Positions 23,145 to 28,995 of a stretch of DNA of 29,170 bases are shown here, piece by piece. The DNA lies in IMG/VR virus record IMGVR_UViG_3300032223_001156, positions 1-29,170 of that record; one strand, given 5' to 3'. How positions within the stretch are numbered: position 1 is the stretch's first letter; each line of letters starts with the position of its first letter. The notes under the pieces are model-generated. The model did no database searches. It saw nothing but the letters and a program-made list of their open reading frames with translations, and was not told where the DNA came from. The stretch is from a virus. The position numbers and the translations under genes are program-made.

Positions 23145-23564
23145 ATGGCATACAAAACTGTATATAAACCAGTAAATATTAAAAAATACATAGGAGATGC
23201 CACAAAAATAAAATGTAGGTCACTATGGGAAAGAAATGTTTGCAAATTTTGTGATGCTAACCCAAATATATTAAAATGGTCATTTGAGGAGCTAGTAATA
23301 CCATATATAAATCCATTAGATAATAAAATGCACAATTATTATCCAGATTTTTTGATACAATTTGAATCAAATAATGAAATAAAATCTTGGTTAATTGAGG
23401 TCAAGCCAAATAAACAAACATATTTGAAAGAAAATGCTTCTAAAAAAGAAAAAATAACATGGATAACAAATGATGCAAAATGGAAAGCAGCAAAATCTTA
23501 TTGTGATAAAAATGGATTGGAATTTAAAATAATAACAGAAAAAGAATTATTCAATAAAGGTTAA
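23145..23564 (+). CDS. 4: Head completion protein gp4 (putative nuclease)
   Basis: 139 aa (T4 gp4 is 150). Needed for joining filled heads to tails. M-A-Y, P-V-N-I-K-K-Y-I-G-D and R-S-L-W-E-R match T4 M-A-Y, P-K-N-I-S-K-Y-R-G-D and R-S-N-W-E-K; the end W-K-A-A-K-S-Y-C-D-K-N-G-L-E-F-K-I-I-T-E matches T4 W-K-A-A-Q-S and F-R-I-L-T-E. A PD-(D/E)xK nuclease core is visible: Glu30 (W-E-R), Asp68 (Y-P-D-F) and E85-V-K87. I chose ATG 23145 because the promoter lies before it and the T4 protein also begins M-A-Y; the longer frame from 23034 runs antisense through gp48. Confidence 0.95.
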   Translation: MAYKTVYKPVNIKKYIGDATKIKCRSLWERNVCKFCDANPNILKWSFEELVIPYINPLDNKMHNYYPDFLIQFESNNEIKSWLIEVKPNKQTYLKENASKKEKITWITNDAKWKAAKSYCDKNGLEFKIITEKELFNKG

Positions 23565-23569
23565 AAAAT

Positions 23570-24136
23570 ATGAATATTGCAAACGGAAATTCAATACAAA
23601 CAATAAAAACATATGTGGAAGATAGAAAGGGCCTTCAAAGATCTAACAGATTTGATGTTCAAATTTATAACATACCAGCAAATATCGGACGTGTAAATTT
23701 TATGGCACAGCAAGTTGATCTCGGACCAAGAACAATAGAAACGGTAGCAGACAATCTACAAGGTTATGGATTAGGGCGTACAGTTCCCAGAAGTCAAACT
23801 TTAATAAAACAATTTGGTGTTCAATTAACATTTCCCGTAACCAATGATAATCAAATTTTAAAAGTCTTTAATAGTTGGTTTAACTATTTTTATGCAAATA
23901 CAAATGCAGGTGGATTTGGATATTTTTCACAATATTACGATAAAGCAGTATATAATACTCAAATGGTTGTAAGAACATTAGATCCAAATGGCGGTGTTAA
24001 CAATACAATGACTTTTTATGAAGTCTTTCCAGTTGAATCACAACCTATGACTATGAGCATGTTAAAACCCGACATGTATATGTCATATACCGTTGTATTG
24101 GCATATAGATATTATAGACAAGATTTCTATAAGTGA
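23570..24136 (+). CDS. Tail-tube-fold baseplate protein, candidate gp54
   Basis: 188 aa. The N-terminal G-L-Q-R-S-N-R-F-D-V-Q-I resembles the N-R-F start of tube proteins. F-M-A-Q-Q-V-D-L-G-P-R-T, a G-R-T-V-P-R-S segment, F-G-V-Q-L-T-F-P-V with the helix V-F-N-S-W-F-N-Y-F, and closing strands Y-E-V-F-P-V followed by Y-T-V-V-L-A-Y-R-Y-Y follow the tube-fold order. It lies between gp4 and a gp26-like hub chaperone and near gp48, the context for a tube initiator such as gp54, though T4 gp54 is 320 aa and no direct match is visible. It is the fourth tube-fold protein in this window. Confidence 0.68.
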   Translation: MNIANGNSIQTIKTYVEDRKGLQRSNRFDVQIYNIPANIGRVNFMAQQVDLGPRTIETVADNLQGYGLGRTVPRSQTLIKQFGVQLTFPVTNDNQILKVFNSWFNYFYANTNAGGFGYFSQYYDKAVYNTQMVVRTLDPNGGVNNTMTFYEVFPVESQPMTMSMLKPDMYMSYTVVLAYRYYRQDFYK

Positions 24137-24141
24137 TTATT

Positions 24142-24807
24142 ATGGATAATATAACAAATACATTAAAAAATTTACTACCTCAATATGAATGTTTTTTGCC
24201 TTTTGCAAATAAAAAAGTATTTTACACACCATTTAGAGTAAAAGATGCAAAAAATATATCAATCATATTACAAGAAAATAATAAAAATTTAATATTAAAT
24301 AGTTTATATGATATTTTAACATCAAATACAAAAGATGTGAATATAGATGATTTATGTTTAGCAGATGCCGAATATTTGTTTTTGAACATACGATCAAAAA
24401 GCATAGATGAACAAATATCTGTAAAAATAAATGGTGTATCAACTAAAATAAACATACCAGATATAAAATTTAGAAATAAACCAATAGATGAGAATATTGT
24501 TTTAGATTCTGGAGCAGTATTGAGAATAAAATCACCAACACTAAAAGATTTAAAAAATTGTGATTTTAATGATTCTCAAGCCATATTAAAAAAATCTATA
24601 GAATCTATTACAATTCATAATGAAATATATCATTTAAATAAATTTTTAAACAATCAAGCACAACAGATAATAGATAATCTCCCTCTTTCATTTTTATCTG
24701 AAATGAAGAAAATATCAAAAAAAGAACCAGAACTTTATGTAACGATACAATCCGAAGAAGGGGAGAGTGAGGTGTCTGGTATCCTAAATTTTTTTACTTA
24801 TCAATGA
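24142..24807 (+). CDS. 26: gp26-like baseplate hub assembly chaperone
   Basis: 221 aa from ATG 24142 (T4 gp26 is 208). The N-terminus L-P-Q-Y-E-C-F-L-P-F-A-N-K-K-V-F-Y-T-P-F-R-V-K-D, then L-C-L-A-D-A-E-Y-L-F-L-N-I-R-S-K-S, are typical of this family of hub assembly factors; they resemble tail-assembly chaperones of other phages. An in-frame GTG at 24133 overlapping the previous stop (GTGA) would add three residues; neither start has a good ribosome binding site. Codons 216-218 (AAT TTT TTT) form the heptamer T TTT TTT at 24789-24795, and a -1 slip there enters the next ORF without meeting a stop. The gene overlaps that ORF by ATGA. Confidence 0.75.
   Translation: MDNITNTLKNLLPQYECFLPFANKKVFYTPFRVKDAKNISIILQENNKNLILNSLYDILTSNTKDVNIDDLCLADAEYLFLNIRSKSIDEQISVKINGVSTKINIPDIKFRNKPIDENIVLDSGAVLRIKSPTLKDLKNCDFNDSQAILKKSIESITIHNEIYHLNKFLNNQAQQIIDNLPLSFLSEMKKISKKEPELYVTIQSEEGESEVSGILNFFTYQ
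24789..24795 (+). promoter_or_regulatory. Candidate -1 ribosomal frameshift site T TTT TTT
   Basis: Seven T residues are read in frame as AAT TTT TTT ACT, the X XXY YYZ form. A -1 slip continues TAC TTA TCA ATG, joining the 63-aa ORF in frame. The fusion would be 218 + 3 + 63 = 284 residues. No clear downstream stem-loop is seen. Confidence 0.5.
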
Positions 24808-24995
24808 GTTTTTTTGATTTGAAAGATTATTATCAAACAAATTTCAATTTAATAAACTCACATAAATGGTCATTGCAAGATTTGGAAAATATGCTGTTTT
24901 GGGAAAGAGAAATATATGTAAATCTCTTGGCCGATTATAATCAAAAAATGTTAGAGAAAAAACAATCAAACTTCAGGCATCACTCAATGATGTAA
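24804..24995 (+). CDS. 63-aa ORF, possible second domain of a frameshifted chaperone (gp51 slot)
   Basis: Starts in an ATGA overlap with the gp26-like gene. The sequence W-S-L-Q-D-L-E-N-M-L-F-W-E-R-E-I-Y-V-N-L-L resembles the W-x-x-x-E-(I/L)-x-x-(M/L)-x-(F/W)-x-E-R pattern common in the second reading frame of tail-assembly chaperones (the T part of G-GT). It ends in a basic tail. It may be made in two ways: from its own ATG by coupling, or as the C-terminal end of a -1 frameshift product. In T4 the comparable factor would be gp51, but no direct match is claimed. Confidence 0.68.
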   Translation: MSFFDLKDYYQTNFNLINSHKWSLQDLENMLFWEREIYVNLLADYNQKMLEKKQSNFRHHSMM

Positions 24996-24999
24996 TACA

Positions 25000-25440
25000 A
25001 TGAATATAGAAAATAATAATGTTGAATTAGATATTGCTGCAGAAAAATTAGCTCTCAATTCCTTAATTGAAGAAAACATAGATGAAGAGCCAAGAGCAAT
25101 TATTGAATCTATATCAGAAAATTTAAATAATCAGATAGAATTAAATTCTCATGTTGATTCTGCAGATGTTATGGCTGAGGTTATGCAATCACCTCAAGTA
25201 ATATCTCAAGTAATAAACAATGAAGAAACAATCACAAAAAGTGATTTAGAAAATGCAAAAAAAGATATAGAAAACTCATTAAAACCAGTATTCGACCAAA
25301 TGAATGAAAATATTTCATCAATGTCAACCACTGATAGAAATCCAAAAAGATTTACAGAACAAAGACCAACATATTCATTAGATGGATTAATTTTTAGTGA
25401 TAGAATGACGCAAATAACAAATCCACCGGAGTGGTTATGA
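25000..25440 (+). CDS. Unknown acidic helical protein (146 aa)
   Basis: Not recognised. It is strongly acidic, with Asn, Glu and Ser abundant, and residues about 10-100 are predicted by eye to be mostly helical with heptad-like Leu/Ile/Val spacing. The C-terminal 35 residues change character (R-N-P-K-R-F-T-E-Q-R-P, then T-Y-S-L-D-G-L-I-F and T-N-P-P-E-W-L) and look like a peptide that could dock on another protein. It is the last gene of the gp4 operon, starting five bases after the 63-aa ORF, and ends at a strong terminator. A tail or assembly role is inferred only from the operon. Confidence 0.8.
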   Translation: MNIENNNVELDIAAEKLALNSLIEENIDEEPRAIIESISENLNNQIELNSHVDSADVMAEVMQSPQVISQVINNEETITKSDLENAKKDIENSLKPVFDQMNENISSMSTTDRNPKRFTEQRPTYSLDGLIFSDRMTQITNPPEWL

Positions 25441-25465
25441 AAAAAGCCCCTTACGGGGCCTTTTT
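25441..25465. terminator. Bidirectional terminator between convergent operons
   Basis: GCCCC (25446-25450) pairs with GGGGC (25455-25459) around TTAC, flanked by an A run on the left and a T run on the right. It serves both the gp4 operon (+) and gp32 (-), whose coding ends lie directly on each side. Confidence 0.92.
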
Positions 25466-25466
25466 C

Positions 25467-26324
25467 TTAGTCATTCTCCATCTCGGAGAAGTACTTTAGA
25501 GGATCCTTTTCCTCTACCTCTTCACTTGCAACTGGGTCTTCGTTGACATCATCCTCAACAGTCTTCTCAGTAAACTGAGCGCGGATGTCGTCTCCAGTGG
25601 CCTTCTTGAGGCGCTCCTTGAGCTCCTCGTAACTCTTGAACTGGCTCTTCGCAGTAAACTCCTTAAGGGAATACTGTTTCTTCCAGAGTTCCTCAAGCTT
25701 CTTATCATCGCCACCAAGCAGTGGTGTTGGTGCAGCAAACTCTGAACGATCATAGTTTACATAACCACCAACATTACGAATCTTGATCTTGAAGTCTGCA
25801 CCAGTCCAGAAGTTGAATGGATCGACTGCAACCTCATCCTGATACTCTGGATGAGCAAGGCTCTGGATCTTCTGAAAGATCTTGGTACCGTACTGATACA
25901 GAAATACCTTACCCTTGTTTTCAGGATTTGCTGGATCCTCAAGAACAAGAATATTGGAGATATAAGCCAACTTGCGCTTACGATTACGAGCAATATTCTT
26001 GTCGTCCTCAATACCACTGTTCCAAAGTTCCGTATTGGCTTGGCAAACAGGGCACTTCTCGCCTAGAGTCGTTGGGCAGTTCTCAAACAGCCAACCACCC
26101 TTTCCCTTGAAAGCATGGCTATACACAGCCACGAAGGGAGAATCTTCACCTTCAATCTCTGGAAGGAATCGGATAACCGCGTATCCATTGCCAGCCTTAT
26201 CGATACCGGGCTTCCACATTCTATCATCCTTGTAACTCTCCTTTGAGGTGAGCTTATCAAGGCGCTCGGTTAGGGATGCGACTGAGTTCTTACTCTTCTT
26301 TTTAAAATCTGAAAAACTTGCCAT
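25467..26324 (-). CDS. 32: Single-stranded DNA-binding protein gp32
   Basis: 285 aa (T4 gp32 is 301). It coats single-stranded DNA in replication, recombination and repair. The N-terminal basic region (F-K-K-K-S-K near 7-12) corresponds to the cooperativity domain. The zinc site is His70-x12-Cys83-x7-Cys91-x2-Cys94, the T4 arrangement, in H-A-F-K-G-K-G-G-W-L-F-E-N-C-P and C-P-V-C. Core motifs are N-I-L-V-L-E-D-P-A-N-P-E-N-K-G-K-V and F-L-Y-Q-Y-G-T-K-I-F. The C-terminus is acidic (E-E-V-E-E-K-D-P through E-M-E-N-D), the part that recruits partners in T4. GC-rich codons resemble those of gp23, a sign of high expression. It has its own sigma70-type promoter and a structured leader. Confidence 0.97.
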   Translation of the reverse strand: MASFSDFKKKSKNSVASLTERLDKLTSKESYKDDRMWKPGIDKAGNGYAVIRFLPEIEGEDSPFVAVYSHAFKGKGGWLFENCPTTLGEKCPVCQANTELWNSGIEDDKNIARNRKRKLAYISNILVLEDPANPENKGKVFLYQYGTKIFQKIQSLAHPEYQDEVAVDPFNFWTGADFKIKIRNVGGYVNYDRSEFAAPTPLLGGDDKKLEELWKKQYSLKEFTAKSQFKSYEELKERLKKATGDDIRAQFTEKTVEDDVNEDPVASEEVEEKDPLKYFSEMEND

Positions 26325-26332
26325 AATAATTC

Positions 26333-26349
26333 CCGAGGATCTACCTCGG
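26333..26349 (-). promoter_or_regulatory. Leader hairpin of gp32 mRNA
   Basis: CCGAGG and CCTCGG form a perfect 6-bp stem with a 5-nt loop in the leader, ending eight bases before ATG. The weak ribosome binding site (GGGA) starts in the 3' arm. T4 gp32 represses its own translation by binding a structured leader; this hairpin could take that part, by inference. Confidence 0.6.
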
Positions 26350-26362
26350 CCTTTCTGTATTA

Positions 26363-26390
26363 ATTATACCACAACTAAACAATCAGTCAA
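26363..26390 (-). promoter_or_regulatory. Sigma70-type promoter with extended -10 for gp32
   Basis: On the minus strand TTGACT (26390-26385), a 16-bp spacer, and TATAAT (26368-26363) preceded by TGG, an extended -10. It is the best bacterial-type promoter in the window and predicts a start near 26356 with a leader of about 32 nt. Confidence 0.85.
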
Positions 26391-26616
26391 CAGGTAATCT
26401 TTTGGTTTTTCTTTTCTTTATGATATTCAAACTTTGGGCTTCTTGTTCAATTTTTTCAATAATTGGTTTTGTAAGAAGTTTACCAGCAGCCGATGGATCG
26501 ATTCCCATCTCATCAGCTAACTCTAAAATACATTCCATAAATGAAAGTTTTGTAGATGCTACCCTATTTAAAACTTTACTTGAAAATTTTTCTTTTGCTG
26601 ATTCGTCAATATACAT
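26383..26616 (-). CDS. 33: Late transcription co-activator gp33
   Basis: 77 aa (T4 gp33 is 112). In T4, gp33 binds the RNA polymerase beta flap and links the late sigma gp55 to the sliding clamp gp45, activating late promoters. The C-terminal half A-A-G-K-L-L-T-K-P-I-I-E-K-I-E-Q-E-A matches T4 A-K-F-I-P-S-G-I-I-E-K-I-Q-S-E-A; the N-terminal helical part M-E-C-I-L-E-L-A-D-E-M-G-I resembles T4 E-K-M-V-E-E-F-G-M. The C-terminus is basic (K-K-R-K-T-K-R), unlike the hydrophobic clamp-binding end of T4 gp33 (D-F-L-L), so clamp contact may differ. It precedes gp32, and the gp32 -35 box overlaps its last codons. Confidence 0.85.
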   Translation of the reverse strand: MYIDESAKEKFSSKVLNRVASTKLSFMECILELADEMGIDPSAAGKLLTKPIIEKIEQEAQSLNIIKKRKTKRLPVD

Positions 26617-26621
26617 ACTAC

Positions 26622-26649
26622 ATTATAACATATTATATAAAGAAATCAA
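26622..26649 (-). promoter_or_regulatory. Sigma70-type promoter with extended -10 for gp33
   Basis: On the minus strand TTGATT (26649-26644), a 16-bp spacer, and TATAAT (26627-26622) preceded by TGT. TATAAT ends five bases before ATG 26616, so the message would begin at or within a base or two of the start codon. Confidence 0.68.
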
Positions 26650-26661
26650 TATTTAATTCCT

Positions 26662-26669
26662 TCTAAATA
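26662..26669 (+). promoter_or_regulatory. Late-type promoter TCTAAATA for the two-gene virion operon
   Basis: TCTAAATA with predicted +1 near 26675 and a 21-nt leader carrying AGGAA before ATG 26696. Divergent from the gp33 promoter, whose -35 lies 13 bases away. Confidence 0.62.
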
Positions 26670-26695
26670 TTCTAGAACTATTTATAGGAACACAT

Positions 26696-27643
26696 ATGAC
26701 AACAGACGTTGATCCAAACATCATTATTGAAACATCCGGCGTAACTGCATCTATAGCAACTGATGTAATTCAATTTTCTGGTATAACATCACACTTCCAA
26801 TTCATGAAAGTTGTCCATGGAAACTGTGGTATTGCAAATATCGTATCGACCACAAATCCATTTCCTGTAACATTCGGAAATGGGTTGACTGCCACAATCA
26901 GTGGTTTTAATGGTTTGGTAACAGTCCAAGGAACTGCTGGCGGGTATCCACTACCAGTTAGTGGTACTATAGTTGCAACTGGTATCACTGGATCTCCAGT
27001 ATATGTTGCCACCTATACCGGAAGCCAAGTAGAAGTTACTGGTGGAAGAAATCTATCAAAGATCACAGATTCAGTTTCTGTATATGGTCCAAATGGTTCA
27101 ACATACATTTATTCTGCATTGGTTGATGCAAAGGGCAATACCCTTACAATCACAAATGGAGCTTTGAATGTAAATATTACAGGCGCAACAATCAGCGCAA
27201 CAATCCCATCCACTGTAACTGTAACTGGTCTATCTGGTGCAACTGCTGTAAATGTTACCGTCGGAAACACTGCAAATATAAATGATGCAAATATTTTGAC
27301 TGGTATGACTGCAATTTACGGTCAAGTAGTTGGTCTGAGAAGTGATTTGGGTGGATTTGCTGTTGTAAGACCATCTTCATTTAAGAATGGTAGAGTAAGT
27401 GCGACTACAGTTGTATCACAAATGGATTCATCTGGATTTACAGCTTCTGCAGGAATAAACATAAAAGCAGTTTCAACAAATACAGATTTTGTATATCTTG
27501 GGAATACATCTGGATTTGTTGGCTCTTCAAGTGGCTATGCATTAGATCCCGGTGATACAGTATTCCTTGATATTAAAAATACAAATACTGTATGGGTGCA
27601 AGCTGCCTCTGGAACTCAAGCAATAACATACATGGCTTCATGA
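26696..27643 (+). CDS. Beta-rich virion protein (315 aa), unknown role
   Basis: Composition is dominated by Gly, Thr, Val, Ser and Ala with almost no Cys or Trp, and the middle (about 60-190) repeats short strand-turn units such as T-V-T-V-T-G-L-S-G-A and N-V-T-V-G-N-T-A, which suggests a beta-helical or stacked-strand fibre. The C-terminal 110 residues (F-A-V-V-R-P-S-S-F through Y-A-L-D-P-G-D-T-V-F-L-D-I-K-N-T-N-T-V-W-V) look like a compact beta-sandwich of the kind found in capsid decoration or fibre-tip domains. It has a late-type promoter and strong ribosome binding site, consistent with an abundant structural protein. A neck, head or tail fibre role is a guess. Confidence 0.8.
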   Translation: MTTDVDPNIIIETSGVTASIATDVIQFSGITSHFQFMKVVHGNCGIANIVSTTNPFPVTFGNGLTATISGFNGLVTVQGTAGGYPLPVSGTIVATGITGSPVYVATYTGSQVEVTGGRNLSKITDSVSVYGPNGSTYIYSALVDAKGNTLTITNGALNVNITGATISATIPSTVTVTGLSGATAVNVTVGNTANINDANILTGMTAIYGQVVGLRSDLGGFAVVRPSSFKNGRVSATTVVSQMDSSGFTASAGINIKAVSTNTDFVYLGNTSGFVGSSSGYALDPGDTVFLDIKNTNTVWVQAASGTQAITYMAS

Positions 27644-27644
27644 T

Positions 27645-28943
27645 ATGTCATCATTTCCAACTTTAAATCAAGTTAGATCATATAAAAATTATGGCCTTAT
27701 TTTTCAAGGCAATACATATGATCCAATTTTTACAAAAGGTTGGTTAAATTCATCTCCCAGCATTTCTATACAGGGAGTAACATGTTATTTGGATTATTCC
27801 CAATCATTTGATACTTCTGATAGAACATATTTAAATAGAACTTTTGGAAGTTTTTCTGGTGGAGAAACATTTTATATTCAACCAACAAAGTATTATGATC
27901 CAATTACAGAATTAAATACTACTTTGGGTGGAACTTGTTATTTTAAAAATACATTAAATAGTGGAAAAATTATTGTATCAACTGTATCATCTGGAATGAC
28001 ATTTGATTCTACTTATAATTTTTATAAGAAAGAAAACTTTTTATCACCACCACAATATACATTTGGTTTGAGTGGATCTACAGGAAATAAATTTTTATTA
28101 AATAGTTTTCCACAAGCATCATATACTTCATTTAAAAAGATGGGATTTCTCGGAAGTCAATTTGGATTTCAAGAATACATTGATGTGTCTGGTGCAACCG
28201 GATCAAACACAGGTAGATTAACTGTTATCGGAAATGCAACCCTAAAAGACAATCAAGAAATACTTTATATATCCAATGGGATAACATCACAATCTTTATT
28301 AAGTACATCAAGTGATGTTAAAATGTATATTCGTGGTTATTCAACAGTTTCACAAATACAACAACCAGAAAATATTATTGGAATTTACAGAATTCACGAT
28401 AGTGATAATAAATTAGTTGAATGCTATGAAAATCAAAATTATTATCAAACATATTTAAGAAATCAAGCAATAGGTTCAACATATTCTGGTTACTGGGTAC
28501 AATGTGAATCATGTCCAGATAATATTTACAGTACAAATATTTCTTCTGATGGAATCCCATCTAGTCTTTTATTTGATAATAATATATTTTTAACAATAGA
28601 TCAAGTTAGTTCTGTATTTTCTAGTACATTATCACCATCACTTGTATATACAGTATTCACACAAAGAAATTATAGTGGAACAGCACAAAATGCAAGTAGA
28701 TTGACTTTTACAATAAATGTTGGATTAAAAATAGATTTAAGCCATTCATCATTGCAGGGATGGTCATTCCAAGTTTTTATAGATCCAAGTTATACAATAC
28801 CATTAATAAACAACATTTATATATCAGGTCAACCTGGATATGATCAATCATATATTTTAATCAAAAATGCTGTGGACTTACCAAGAACATTGTATTGCCA
28901 ATTTAATGGACCACAAACTATAAAAATGGTAATTAATGTATAA
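27645..28943 (+). CDS. Probable virion structural protein (432 aa), unknown role
   Basis: Starts one base after the stop of the 315-aa gene, with no Shine-Dalgarno sequence, so it depends on coupling. It is rich in Ser, Tyr, Asn, Phe and Gly and nearly free of long helices. Features seen are S-G-A-T-G-S-N-T-G-R-L-T-V near 182-194, the sequence V-Q-C-E-S-C-P-D-N-I-Y near 285-295 with a CxxC pair, and a beta-rich C-terminus ending K-M-V-I-N-V. It may be a partner or adhesin of the preceding protein. No family was recognised. It ends just before a strong terminator. Confidence 0.78.
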   Translation: MSSFPTLNQVRSYKNYGLIFQGNTYDPIFTKGWLNSSPSISIQGVTCYLDYSQSFDTSDRTYLNRTFGSFSGGETFYIQPTKYYDPITELNTTLGGTCYFKNTLNSGKIIVSTVSSGMTFDSTYNFYKKENFLSPPQYTFGLSGSTGNKFLLNSFPQASYTSFKKMGFLGSQFGFQEYIDVSGATGSNTGRLTVIGNATLKDNQEILYISNGITSQSLLSTSSDVKMYIRGYSTVSQIQQPENIIGIYRIHDSDNKLVECYENQNYYQTYLRNQAIGSTYSGYWVQCESCPDNIYSTNISSDGIPSSLLFDNNIFLTIDQVSSVFSSTLSPSLVYTVFTQRNYSGTAQNASRLTFTINVGLKIDLSHSSLQGWSFQVFIDPSYTIPLINNIYISGQPGYDQSYILIKNAVDLPRTLYCQFNGPQTIKMVINV

Positions 28944-28950
28944 AAATAAA

Positions 28951-28984
28951 AAACCCCCAGATAACTGGGGGTCTTTATTTTATT
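28951..28984. terminator. Bidirectional terminator closing the virion operon
   Basis: ACCCCCAG (28953-28960) and CTGGGGGT (28965-28972) form a perfect 8-bp stem with an ATAA loop. A-rich sequence precedes it and T-rich sequence follows, so it can serve both convergent genes. Confidence 0.93.
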
Positions 28985-28995
28985 ATTAAATTTTA

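Noticed and set aside
24789-24815. The gp26-like and 63-aa ORFs as one gene broken by a homopolymer sequencing error
   Set aside because: Possible, since both ends involve T7 runs, but the ATGA overlap with a usable start and the two-frame layout are normal for this gene type, so a real junction is preferred.
25817-26260. Several overlapping open frames on both strands within gp32
   Set aside because: They are by-products of the GC-rich codon use of gp32; the real frame is fixed by the zinc motif and family match.
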